In this document: positions 7,900 through 17,035 of the stretch, one piece after another
How the letters are laid out: every line of letters starts with the position of its first letter
Position numbering within the stretch: position 1 is the stretch's first letter
Origin: Ciceribacter ferrooxidans
Lineage (GTDB): Bacteria > Pseudomonadota > Alphaproteobacteria > Rhizobiales > Rhizobiaceae
Length of the DNA: 50,496 nucleotides
Assembly: GCF_004137355.1 (NCBI RefSeq)
Contig: NZ_SDVB01000022.1
Coordinates: 1 to 50,496 of the forward strand
Reading direction: 5' to 3'
The notes under the pieces: generated by a model
The model's input: only the letters and a program-made list of their open reading frames with translations
What the model was told of the DNA's origin: nothing
Databases searched by the model: none
Position numbers and translations under genes: made by a program

Positions 7900-10800
7900 T
7901 TAGCCGGATGCCCTAACATAGCTTCGGCCGTTGTCAAAAGTCTCCACATCTCCGAGCCGGTTCAGCGACACGAGAACGTCTTGTATATCAGGGCCGATCT
8001 GGCTGGATTCCCTGAATTCTTGGGCGATCTCTATTACCGTCAGCGGCGACCGGCTCCGATTGAGCAAAGCGAGGACCTGGGCCGCTTGTACTTTTCTCTC
8101 GTCCGAGAACCGCGGCTTTGGTTTGGACGATCTCGCCGTCGCAAGTGATTGGATCCGGTCAGCACGATGAGCCAAAGGCCCCATCTTTTCGATCTGATAT
8201 TCTGGGCGCAGCCAACGAATAAGTCCACGGCGCTCCTCCGTTGCTCGTTGAAGATTCAACTGAACGAGTTGTTCAAGGATTTCATCCTCGGCGAGCGCGG
8301 TGTCCCACCCATAGGCCTGCATCACTACATGGTCGATCTGATCATGTAAGTCTTTGAGAATGAGGACGCGGGCTCGTCTATGGAGCTCTCGCTCTTTGGT
8401 GGTAAGAGGACCGCCCGAACGAGCCATATCCAGCATGTTGTAGAGCCCGGTGAGCGTCAGATCGGGATTTTCCGTCAACACCAACTTGCGCGTCGCATCG
8501 AGCTCTTCTGCCAAAGCAGCGATTTTCGACCTGAAGATCATTGTTGCATCAGGGAATGGGAATGGATCGAAGCAGCGGGATTTCGAATAACGGGGATCAT
8601 TCCCTACGCCTTGACGCCCGCCGGCACGAAGCGCCCAGAGCACGTGTGGGCGAGAAGATAGGACACCAAGATGGAAGGCGTCGTCTGAAGCGATTGCCAC
8701 CAACATGTTGTCCGGCATCACCTCGGCGTCGAGAAATTGGAAGACTCGGTGCTTCGCAGTCTCAACTGTCGCAATGTATCGGTTGATGTAGTCCAGCGCC
8801 GGTCGCAGTTCAGTCCTGGGTTTTCCGAACAGCCACCATCGTTCCAGGTATTCACGTGCATCCCGCGTCGCTGACTTTCGGAATGTCAGAGCCCGCTGCT
8901 CCCTGACGGTCTCATACAGATGTTGGTGGATTTCTGGGTAAGCCTGTCGCACGAAAGCTGCGTCAAGTCCGAAGAGATCAATCACCATGACATCTCTAGA
9001 CCGTGCGGTCAGATCTCGACCGTTTCTGTATTCTCTGATGTGCCGTTCAAGACCGGGTCGAATGCCTAAGCCAAGTTCTCGGGCTTTGGCTCGCGTTAAG
9101 ATGAAACCGTCACCGTGAAGCTTGACGCCCGGCGAGCACAGACCTGCGTTGGCTGATAAAGACGCAGCTTTCGTGACATCCGCGCCTATCGTCAGATCAG
9201 CATTGATAATCCCGATTCTTTCGTTGAAGACAATCTTCGGTTCGTCAGTGTCGAGATCTCCCTCACCGACCACTTGTCGCAACGTACCTTGGAGCTCGCC
9301 CGCCCCCGCAACCGTGATGGCGATGCGGACTGCAGCTGCATCCTTGGTCGCCTTGGTCCAAGGATGATCTGGAATGGCGAGCAATATGGATATAGGTGGT
9401 GTTGCAGTCAGGTGCCGTTCTAGCACCCGGCGCTGGAACACCTGCGTGATCGAGTTGGTAGTTACGAAACCGAAGCGCCGAAGCCGTGTTCCCTTCTGAG
9501 TCAGCAGCTCGGCGGCACGATCCCACCAATACATAACGAAGTCTGCTGAAGGGTTGATATGCGGATTTGCCCCCCATAGGGCCTCAGCGTACCCGGTAGG
9601 AAGACGGCCACGAATGTCTTTGCCGCCGATGAACGGCGGATTCCCGACGATGAAATCCGCCATGGGCCAATCGGGCCGGGACACATTCGGAAAGGTGTAG
9701 ATTTCATGGCCCTGCTGGTCGGACATTGGGCGGCCCATCCTGTCCCGCTTCAAATGTCGATTCGGATAATCGGCCCAGGTTAGGAGTGCATCTTTTTCCT
9801 GCACATGGTCGGCACTGCCAATGACGGGTTCCGGTGGAACCGTTGTTCGTGTTCTCAGGTGCCACTGAATATAGCCGATCCACAGAACAAGTTCGGCGAT
9901 TTCCACCGCACGTCCGTTCAGCTCCATCCCAAAAAACTGCTCTGGCTTCACTGATAGATTATCAACCTTAGCGATAGCTTCATCGCCACCGATGTCGTGA
10001 AGCTGCTTCAGGACCTCGCCCTCAAGCTGCTTCATCCGCCGCAATGCGACATAGAGAAAATTGCCTGTGCCGCAGGCAGGATCCAGCACGCGAACCGACG
10101 AAAGCTCCCTAAGGAAGTCTTCCATCTCGCGAATGGCGGCGGTTTTCATACCGGATCGCAGTGCGCGCTCAGCAGCTGACTGATACCCAACCCAGTCTTG
10201 CATGAGGGGTTCGATAATAGTCGCGTTGACTACACGTTCGACATACGCCCGTGGAGTATAATGCGCCCCGAGGCGCCTGCGCTCGTTTGCGTCCAGCGCC
10301 TGTTCAAACAAGGTTCCGAAGATTGCAGGCTCGAGGTCGCACCAATCCGCGTCCGAGGCATCACGTAGCAGGCGAATCTCGTCGACCGTCAAAGGCAAGG
10401 CTGCAGCATTCTTGAAAAGCTTCCCGTTGAATCGCAACAAACGTTCGCCGATTCCGGGAGAGTAGCCCCCCTGATCCATATGTTTCCAGAGGTCATCGAT
10501 CTCAAAGGTAAAGCGCCGGGGATCATCGAGACAGCGATCGAGGAGTTCGGTGAATCCCTTCTTTCGCAACAGCCCGACGTCTTCGACGAACATCGTAAAC
10601 AGGCAGCGCATAAGGAAAATAGCTACGTTTCGAGGCCCGAACCCTCGGCCTTCAAGCGCTTTTGATATCGTGGCGAGGCGTCCGGCAATTTCCCGTGTAA
10701 CTTTTGCAGTTTGTTGTGCTGGATCGAGAGTGAAGGGGGCTTCCCAAACAGCTCGGAGAAGATCTCGTTTTGCTGGATCCTCAAGATCAGCTAGCTGAAT

Positions 10801-11361
10801 TCGGAACGTCTTGGCGTCAGGAAACTGTGCATAGTGCCGTCCGTTGCCCGAAAAATCCGCATAGAGTTCGAGAACGCGGCCGACATCACATACGATGAGA
10901 AATGGCGGATAGGGATGATCCGCTGGCAAGGCTGTAGCATAACGTTCCGCCTGCCGCCGGGCCTGAATCATCAAATGATCGATGGCGTTTAATTCTGCTG
11001 CGTGCGTGCGTCCCGTATGGGAATTGAACAAATCTCCCTGCGAGATGCTCGCCGTCGATTCAAATCCTGAGCGCTGGCGACTCTGCTTCGCCTCAAGGAT
11101 GAAATGCCCACGCTTATAAAGGTCGATCCGTCCAACTTCCGACCTCTCGTCCGCCACGCGGCGTTCGACGCGGCGTTCAAAGACATAGTCGTTCATTTCA
11201 TGAGAGGCGCTGGCGGGGTCGGGGTGAGCGACCGCCAGAACATCACAAAGCTCTGTCAGGAAAAGGGAATAGTTTGCTCGCTCTTGCCCGCCTTCTTGAT
11301 CCGACCAGCGCGCAACGAATTCGGAAATACTTAAAGATATATTACCGTGTGTTCCCTTCAT
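7900..11361 (-). CDS. Type IIG-like restriction enzyme/adenine methyltransferase
   Basis: A 1153-aa protein combining a nuclease-like N-terminus and a DNA methyltransferase. Near residues 80-92, ID...FILEAK gives a PD-(D/E)xK pattern (Asp80, Glu90, Lys92), the expected cleavage site. The SAM-binding motif I VLDPACGTGNF is at about 423-433. The catalytic motif IV NPPF at about 572-575 indicates N6-adenine (gamma-class) methylation. A target-recognition region follows, and the C-terminus (LTLTGLYNMLD, then RGLIRWLRPEYQ) matches large single-chain class I SAM-dependent DNA methyltransferases. I infer a self-contained restriction-modification enzyme, since no separate HsdS or HsdR gene is adjacent. 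BREX PglX was considered, but there is no BREX neighbourhood. The ATG lacks a clear Shine-Dalgarno. Upstream DNA is AT-rich. Confidence 0.87.
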   Translation of the reverse strand: MKGTHGNISLSISEFVARWSDQEGGQERANYSLFLTELCDVLAVAHPDPASASHEMNDYVFERRVERRVADERSEVGRIDLYKRGHFILEAKQSRQRSGFESTASISQGDLFNSHTGRTHAAELNAIDHLMIQARRQAERYATALPADHPYPPFLIVCDVGRVLELYADFSGNGRHYAQFPDAKTFRIQLADLEDPAKRDLLRAVWEAPFTLDPAQQTAKVTREIAGRLATISKALEGRGFGPRNVAIFLMRCLFTMFVEDVGLLRKKGFTELLDRCLDDPRRFTFEIDDLWKHMDQGGYSPGIGERLLRFNGKLFKNAAALPLTVDEIRLLRDASDADWCDLEPAIFGTLFEQALDANERRRLGAHYTPRAYVERVVNATIIEPLMQDWVGYQSAAERALRSGMKTAAIREMEDFLRELSSVRVLDPACGTGNFLYVALRRMKQLEGEVLKQLHDIGGDEAIAKVDNLSVKPEQFFGMELNGRAVEIAELVLWIGYIQWHLRTRTTVPPEPVIGSADHVQEKDALLTWADYPNRHLKRDRMGRPMSDQQGHEIYTFPNVSRPDWPMADFIVGNPPFIGGKDIRGRLPTGYAEALWGANPHINPSADFVMYWWDRAAELLTQKGTRLRRFGFVTTNSITQVFQRRVLERHLTATPPISILLAIPDHPWTKATKDAAAVRIAITVAGAGELQGTLRQVVGEGDLDTDEPKIVFNERIGIINADLTIGADVTKAASLSANAGLCSPGVKLHGDGFILTRAKARELGLGIRPGLERHIREYRNGRDLTARSRDVMVIDLFGLDAAFVRQAYPEIHQHLYETVREQRALTFRKSATRDAREYLERWWLFGKPRTELRPALDYINRYIATVETAKHRVFQFLDAEVMPDNMLVAIASDDAFHLGVLSSRPHVLWALRAGGRQGVGNDPRYSKSRCFDPFPFPDATMIFRSKIAALAEELDATRKLVLTENPDLTLTGLYNMLDMARSGGPLTTKERELHRRARVLILKDLHDQIDHVVMQAYGWDTALAEDEILEQLVQLNLQRATEERRGLIRWLRPEYQIEKMGPLAHRADRIQSLATARSSKPKPRFSDERKVQAAQVLALLNRSRSPLTVIEIAQEFRESSQIGPDIQDVLVSLNRLGDVETFDNGRSYVRASG

Positions 11362-11674
11362 AAAACAATAGTGTGGAAAACATGTAAATTATTATTTAAA
11401 GACGAGCGAGTGGCGGACTGTCCCACAGCTATGGCGTGTCATCCATCAAATTGGACGCCACTGGCCACAGAACGTGTGCTGTTGTCCCCATGGTCCGCGG
11501 GCGGAGCCCTATCGAAATGTCAAGTCGCTGGTTTTCTGTGTGTCCTATCGCCTGTCTTACGAACGCGGCACTCATCGATCATGAAATGATGTCGAAATTT
11601 CAGACGCGGAATTTAAAATTTGTTAAGTGATGTGGGAGAATATGGCTGCATCTTGCCTATGAAAGGGATGCAAA
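11362..11674. other. Divergent control region, restriction enzyme versus small ORF
   Basis: This 313-bp stretch separates the minus-strand restriction/methylase gene from the plus-strand small ORF and XRE pair. The left part is AT-rich and is the likely promoter area of the restriction gene. No clear operator palindrome was found. Confidence 0.4.
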
Positions 11675-11866
11675 ATGAGCCATTTGCCCGAGGAAGTCAA
11701 AAAAACTGACATTCACAGGTTTGTCCTGAAGACTGTGGATTACATATTCGGATTGCCACGATTTTTTCGAGATCACATAACGTTCAAGGCTGACTTTGAC
11801 CTGAAGGCCAACATCCGACTCGCCACGAAGAAGTCGCCGCTTGAGGTTGATGATGCACGGATGTGA
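11675..11866 (+). CDS. Small ORF of unknown function upstream of XRE gene
   Basis: A 63-aa basic protein, not recognised. It has a purine-rich ribosome-binding site (GAAAGGGATG) just ahead of the ATG, and it overlaps the start of the downstream XRE gene by about 14 bases. Both points favour a translated gene in a two-gene unit. The sequence contains DIHRFVLKTVDYIFGLPRFF, a plausible amphipathic helix, and no membrane segment. It could be a small toxin or regulator controlled by the XRE protein. That role is inference from the arrangement. Confidence 0.4.
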   Translation: MSHLPEEVKKTDIHRFVLKTVDYIFGLPRFFRDHITFKADFDLKANIRLATKKSPLEVDDARM

Positions 11867-12134
11867 TCTGAAAGCATGGCGGAAGCAACAGGGCCTCACC
11901 CAAACAGATCTAGCCAGTGAGCTTGAGGTGTCGCGGCAAACCGTTATCGGATGGGAGTCGGGCGGTGCTCTCCCCAAAATGCTTACGCTTGCGCTTAAGG
12001 AACTGGAACGTAGCCGAAGCGTAGCCGGCAAGCGGATGAGCGCCCTGCAACAGCGACAGGCGCGCCGCCGACCCAGTAAACCAGGCACTTCTTTGCCAGC
12101 TGATAAACTGCGGCAGCTTAAAGATTTGGAATAG
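11853..12134 (+). CDS. XRE/HipB-type helix-turn-helix regulator
   Basis: A protein of about 93 aa with a clear HTH: LKAWRKQQGLTQTDLASEL, then VSRQTVIGWESG at roughly residues 6-35, followed by a basic tail (RQARRRPSK). The start is chosen at the second ATG of an ATGATG pair, six bases after GAGG; the first ATG (11850) or a TTG at 11841 are alternatives. It overlaps the preceding small ORF, suggesting co-transcription. It may autoregulate this pair or the divergent restriction gene, as C-proteins do in restriction-modification loci, but no C-box was identified. Confidence 0.75.
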   Translation: MHGCDLKAWRKQQGLTQTDLASELEVSRQTVIGWESGGALPKMLTLALKELERSRSVAGKRMSALQQRQARRRPSKPGTSLPADKLRQLKDLE

Positions 12135-12301
12135 GCCAAACGGTCAGGTGGAGTGGATTTGATCGCAATAGAAACATAGGGCCGCAACTGGCATCGAAGG
12201 CGGATAAATCCTAAATGTCGCCGGTAGGTTAAATGGACGGCGTTCAACGGGTCAACAGTTCGATCCCTTTCAAGGCGAATATACGCACGAGGCGGCGCCT
12301 G

Positions 12302-12898
12302 TCAGGTGCGTGCGAATTCCATCAGTGGCGCTATATCATGATTGTCTGCTGCGCGCAGGGTTGCGACGTATCGAGCGCGTAATTCGCCAACGTCGCCCAG
12401 ACTGCCGCCGCCCCAACTGAAACGCTCGCCACCAAGACGTTCGATCAGAAGGTCGGCCGCCAAGCGAGCGTGACGGCCATTTCCATTCGGAAACGGGTGG
12501 ATCGCGACCAGGCGATGGTGGAACCTTATCGCGATCTCATCCGGCGGAAACGTCTCGTGCTCGATCCAGTAACGGATGTCGCTCAACAAGCCTGCAAGCT
12601 CCACTCCGATACGGTAAGCCCCGACACCGATGTTGCGCTCCGTCGTTCGGAATGTGCCGGCCCACTCCCAGACATCTCCGAACATCCGCTTGTGCAGTGT
12701 TCTGATGAACTCTTCGCTGAGCATTCGCTCAAGCGACACCCGCCGGCGGCCGCGCACCCACGCCGCACCTTCTACAATGTTTTCCTGTTCCGCTTCGTTG
12801 AGGTCGCGACGGTGTGTTATCCATGTCTGAAGCAATCCTTCGCGTTCGTTTGGCTGAAGGGGTGTGGCGTCCTCAGGCTCCTGAAATAGGTCTGTCAT
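12302..12898 (-). CDS. Mobile mystery protein B (Fic domain)
   Basis: A 198-aa protein with the Fic catalytic motif HPFPNGNGR at residues 134-142 and the FGDVWEWAGTFR element at about 73-84. The whole length matches the mobile mystery protein B family (TIGR02613). Fic proteins transfer AMP or related groups onto target proteins. In this family the Fic protein is always coupled to mobile mystery protein A. Its ATG overlaps the stop of the upstream partner in an ATGA arrangement (12895-12898), so the two are translationally coupled. I infer a toxin-antitoxin-like pair stabilising mobile DNA. Confidence 0.9.
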   Translation of the reverse strand: MTDLFQEPEDATPLQPNEREGLLQTWITHRRDLNEAEQENIVEGAAWVRGRRRVSLERMLSEEFIRTLHKRMFGDVWEWAGTFRTTERNIGVGAYRIGVELAGLLSDIRYWIEHETFPPDEIAIRFHHRLVAIHPFPNGNGRHARLAADLLIERLGGERFSWGGGSLGDVGELRARYVATLRAADNHDIAPLMEFART

Positions 12899-13356
12899 GT
12901 CTCGTTCCAGAGGTCGCGCTCGGAGAGTCTGTCGCGAATGTATGCTTGGACGCGAGATTCGAAGTCTGACTCGTCCGTGCCTTGAGCTTCGAGCCGCATC
13001 GTATGCGCGACGCGCTGAAGCTCGCGCGTTGCGATTTTCCGCGCGCGCGCCTCGATGACTGCCTCAAGTGAACTGTTTGGAACGAGGGCATAGACGAGCG
13101 TGCAATCCAGCGCCTCAGCTGCGCGACGTAACGTGTTGAGTTGAATCGTGCCTGCGGCTTCCGACTTCTCGATGGCTTCAACAGTTTGAGGTCGCACGCC
13201 AATGCGTGTTCCGAGCTGCGCGCCCGTCATTCCGAGCGCGTCGCGGAGTGCGCGCACCCATCCCTTTGGCGGCGCCCTGAACCGGTCAATAGGTTGGAGC
13301 GCTCGAAGTCTTTCATCGAGCCGCAGCCGCCCCCTCTTTCGACTGTCGCTCTTCAT
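12895..13356 (-). CDS. Mobile mystery protein A (XRE-type HTH)
   Basis: A 153-aa DNA-binding protein. The HTH lies at about residues 35-75 (WVRALRDALGMTGAQLGTRI, then VRPQTVEAIEKSEAAGTIQL, then LNTLRRAAEAL), followed by a helical C-terminus. It matches the mobile mystery protein A family (TIGR02612), found beside mobile mystery protein B and linked to mobile elements. It is the first gene of a two-gene minus-strand operon. It probably represses the operon and, by analogy with antitoxins, restrains the Fic partner. Confidence 0.88.
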   Translation of the reverse strand: MKSDSRKRGRLRLDERLRALQPIDRFRAPPKGWVRALRDALGMTGAQLGTRIGVRPQTVEAIEKSEAAGTIQLNTLRRAAEALDCTLVYALVPNSSLEAVIEARARKIATRELQRVAHTMRLEAQGTDESDFESRVQAYIRDRLSERDLWNET

Positions 13357-13768
13357 GCATTAGCCTCAGTCTGTAAGTTGATCACGATGAACATTCTATC
13401 AGCATACAACCTGATTATCAATGCGCATGAATCAGCTGACAATATGAATCTTGAGTCGTAAAATCAGTCTGTGCTCTGTGAATCGCGCCTAAACAAACAG
13501 TCTGGAGTCTGGCCAATAATTGATTGATCGTTGACACCTGCCCTCGAGGTTTCCCGTTAATACGCTCTCCCCTGGCCCTTCTTCGGTCTGGACGAACAGC
13601 GGCTACGACCGGGATAGGGACGATCGCTGGCGAGGACCGACATCTCCAACTGGCGCAGTTGAGATGTTTCCTATCCACGACAAACAACAGGGTCGAAAGT
13701 TCGAATCCGCTCAAGACCTTAGATGAGCTAATGCCGCGAATTACGAATGCGCGCACGGCGTAACGACA
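13357..13768. other. Gap before the TacA/TacT pair
   Basis: The left 120 bases are AT-rich and are the likely promoter of the mobile mystery operon. The rest has no coding frame I can support. A plus-strand open frame ends at 13763, but its translation looks random. Confidence 0.35.
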
Positions 13769-13771
13769 ATG

Positions 13772-13814
13772 TCTTTACGGGGATCTTGTAAAGATCTTGT
13801 CTTTACGCTATATA
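13772..13814 (+). promoter_or_regulatory. Operator/promoter of TacA-TacT operon
   Basis: Three 7-bp half-sites are seen: TCTTTAC (13772-13778), GTAAAGA (13788-13794) and TCTTTAC (13800-13806). They alternate in orientation and so form two inverted repeats. A -10-like TATATA (13809-13814) follows. CTTGTA at 13785-13790, 18 bases upstream of it, can act as -35. The half-sites overlap the promoter, as expected for autorepression by a ribbon-helix-helix antitoxin. Confidence 0.65.
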
Positions 13815-13834
13815 GGTGCAAACAGGAGTTTGCC

Positions 13835-14625
<791 letters not shown>

Positions 14626-14965
14626 GCGGAACTCCTCAAAATTTCGGTCGATGCAATCCATCTTGCTGAATTTTCGGCAGAAGGTCCCGACATCTAAATG
14701 AGGGCCGAGAATTCTAATCTCTTCAACTACAAATTTCCTTATTTCGACGATCGAAGGAAAACTGTCGCGCTTCAAGGTGATGGCGTGTGGCAAGCCCAGC
14801 AGCGTCCCGCGAACCAGGCAGTGGCAGCGATAGCCGCGAAGAACGCGTCGCATCGCTGGCAATAGCGTCTCATTCCACCGGACTCCTTTGATCTGTTGGA
14901 CCTTTGGAGTATCGGAAAGCTCCACGCCTTACTGAGAAACTTTCCGACGGCCCTGGCGATGCTAC
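14626..14965. other. Gap between TacT and oxidoreductase genes
   Basis: Both flanking genes end here (convergent). A minus-strand open frame spans part of the gap but runs antisense into the toxin gene and shows no family pattern, so it is not called. No strong terminator hairpin was found. Confidence 0.35.
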
Positions 14966-16006
14966 CTACATATCTCCGGTTTCGACCGAGAGGATCGAGC
15001 CGAGAGCCTCCAGGAAGCTGGCCGCGTTAAAGATCTCTGCCGGTGATCTTGCACCGACACCGCGGATGTCGCCGGAGAGGATCCGCTGGACTGCTTCGCA
15101 GATGATCGGCGCCGTGATTGCATAGATGTCCTGGCCTTGCGCAATGATGCGGCGGTGTACGTCTCCTTGTGTCACCAGGACCTCGACGGCAAAGCGCTGC
15201 GCTGAGCGTCCCGATTCATCGACGGCTTGCGGGGGAGGCGTCGACGGGTCTCGGACGTCCTTGAGGGCTGTTGTGCTGAGAAAGCTGTGCAGTTCCCTGG
15301 TCTGAACGCGGCGGGCGATCAACGGCACTTCCGAGAAGGGAATCTCCAAGAGGGTCTGGTGGCCGAAGGGGGCCGGCAGGACGGATACGATCTCGGGAGC
15401 AGGCTGACGAACCGGCTCCAACTGCCCATCTATGACCACAAGGCGTTTTGCCGTGTTCTTCTCGCCAGTCACCCGTGTTCCCTTGGTTGGAAGCCAACTG
15501 TCGAGCGCCACCCGGATTTCAATGGTGTCGGTATGGTCCCATTCATCCAGGACGGTCGCGACGAGCAGATCGGCAAGGCCGCCATAAAAGCCCACGGCAG
15601 GCATGATGACGACGCCCGCGGCCTGCGCTGCGGCTGCATGATGCTCGAAGGTCGCCTGTACGCTTTGCTGCTCGGCGGTCACGTCGAGATAGTGAATTCC
15701 GGCTCTGAGGGCGGCGCGCACTACCGCATCGGCGGTATCCATGAACGGTCCAGCGCAGTTGATGACTGCCGCGGCCCCGGCGAGCGCCCGGTCCAGCGCG
15801 GCGTCATCCTCCACGGCCGCTTCGCGGATTTCGATGCTGGTTGCGGGGAATACCGCTTCAGCTAGCCGCGCAGCACTCCGACCGATCGCGATGGGCCTGA
15901 GGCCGCGTCGCATCAGTTCGGCGACGACAAAACGACCGGTATGGCCGTTCGCACCCACAACGGCGACCGCCGTTTGAACACTGGTTTCATCTTGCTGGTC
16001 AGTCAT
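14966..16006 (-). CDS. Saccharopine dehydrogenase-like NAD(P)-binding oxidoreductase
   Basis: A 346-aa protein with an N-terminal Rossmann fold (AVVGANGHTGRFVVAELMRR at about 16-35) and downstream elements AAVINCAGPF and GIHYLDVTAEQ, typical of the saccharopine dehydrogenase/trans-acting enoyl reductase group. The substrate cannot be told from sequence. The start at 16006 is preferred over the in-frame ATG at 16012, because GAGGAG lies six bases ahead of it. The gene diverges from a TetR regulator, with palindromes between them overlapping its promoter, so it is almost certainly TetR-controlled. Confidence 0.82.
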   Translation of the reverse strand: MTDQQDETSVQTAVAVVGANGHTGRFVVAELMRRGLRPIAIGRSAARLAEAVFPATSIEIREAAVEDDAALDRALAGAAAVINCAGPFMDTADAVVRAALRAGIHYLDVTAEQQSVQATFEHHAAAAQAAGVVIMPAVGFYGGLADLLVATVLDEWDHTDTIEIRVALDSWLPTKGTRVTGEKNTAKRLVVIDGQLEPVRQPAPEIVSVLPAPFGHQTLLEIPFSEVPLIARRVQTRELHSFLSTTALKDVRDPSTPPPQAVDESGRSAQRFAVEVLVTQGDVHRRIIAQGQDIYAITAPIICEAVQRILSGDIRGVGARSPAEIFNAASFLEALGSILSVETGDM

Positions 16007-16019
16007 CTTCATCTCCTCG

Positions 16020-16060
16020 CTACAGACCTGTCTGTATCGATACAACATACAGGTCTGTAG
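16020..16060. promoter_or_regulatory. Nested palindromic operator between oxidoreductase and TetR
   Basis: A perfect 12-bp inverted repeat, CTACAGACCTGT (16020-16031) and ACAGGTCTGTAG (16049-16060), encloses a second perfect palindrome, TGTATCGATACA (16033-16044). It sits just upstream of the oxidoreductase start and about 50 bp before the TetR gene. This is the expected place for a TetR dimer, or two dimers, controlling both genes. Confidence 0.75.
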
Positions 16061-16107
16061 CGTGTCAACCTACTTTATGCTAGGAGGGCAATATTGGAGA
16101 TCCCGAC

Positions 16108-16725
16108 ATGGCAAAGACCACCACAAACTCGCTCGCCTCCGGTACCAATGACGTACGGGACAGAATTTTGGAAACCGCATCTGAACTCTTTTACCGACGC
16201 GGCGTGCGCGCCGTCGGGGTCGACCTGGTGGTTGAGAAGTCCGGTGTCGCCAAAACCAGCCTCTACCGCCATTTCGGCACCAAGGATGACCTGATCGCAG
16301 CCTTCCTCAAGCGTGAGGACGTCGACTTCTGGAGCACCTGGGACCGGGTGACTGAGCAACATTCAGGCGATCCGCAGGCCGAGCTCGATGCCCTTTTCGG
16401 TTGGATCGGCGAGCGAGTCGGTCGGGATAATTACCGGGGTTGTCCGCAGATCAACACCGCGGCCGAGTTTGCGGAAGCGGATCATCCCGCGCGCAAAGTG
16501 GCGGAGGCTCATATGCGCGAATTGCGGCGGCGGCTGACGGCAATAGCGGAGGGATTGGCGGTTGCTGACGCCGACCGGCTTGCCGGTCAGCTCGCAGTGC
16601 TGATCAACGGAGCCTTCGTGAGCATGCAGCTTTTCGAGCCCGGTGAGGCGACCGATTTGCTGCGTCATGCCGGCCGCGCAATGGTCGCCGCTAACCGGGC
16701 TGAGAGAGCTCAGAGCCGCCAGTAG
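16108..16725 (+). CDS. TetR/AcrR family repressor
   Basis: A 205-aa protein. The N-terminal HTH (RDRILETASELFYRRGVRAV, then GVAKTSLYRHFGTKDDLIAA, about residues 17-65) is a textbook TetR domain, followed by a helical ligand-binding domain ending in a TetR_C-like segment. GGAGATCCCGAC precedes the ATG. The divergent oxidoreductase and the palindromes between them indicate a local repressor. The ligand is probably the oxidoreductase substrate or a related hydrophobic compound (inference). Confidence 0.9.
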   Translation: MAKTTTNSLASGTNDVRDRILETASELFYRRGVRAVGVDLVVEKSGVAKTSLYRHFGTKDDLIAAFLKREDVDFWSTWDRVTEQHSGDPQAELDALFGWIGERVGRDNYRGCPQINTAAEFAEADHPARKVAEAHMRELRRRLTAIAEGLAVADADRLAGQLAVLINGAFVSMQLFEPGEATDLLRHAGRAMVAANRAERAQSRQ

Positions 16726-17035
16726 TCGCAGATGACAGCGGACAGTGACCGCAGTCAATCGGAATGAAACGTTGTGATTGCGCGCGTGATTGCTCAATCG
16801 CCATCCTTCCTTCAGGCTGGTGTCTGCGCGCGCGGCTACTTTCAACGCAGGATCTCAGGTCGGCGCCAAGCGAATGGGCGTGTCTCAGGTTCTATTCCCA
16901 TCAAGAGCAAAGCCACGTATCTGGTCGAGGCACTCTGTCGGCGGGGAGATCGCTGCCGCTCTTAACATCTGAGGCTGGTTTTCAAGGGCCGGGCGCAAGC
17001 ATGCAAATCTCGAAAACGTTCCGCGCCAACCTCGG
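16726..17035. other. Convergent gap, nothing seen
   Basis: About 310 bases between the TetR gene and the amidohydrolase, both ending here. No coding frame, repeat or clear terminator was identified. Confidence 0.35.

Noticed and set aside
7900-11361. BREX PglX methylase
   Set aside because: No brxA, B, C, Z or L genes nearby, and the N-terminus carries a PD-(D/E)xK pattern that PglX lacks.
11657-12247. 196-aa minus-strand frame over the XRE gene
   Set aside because: Antisense to a clear HTH protein and the small ORF. It has no recognisable domain.
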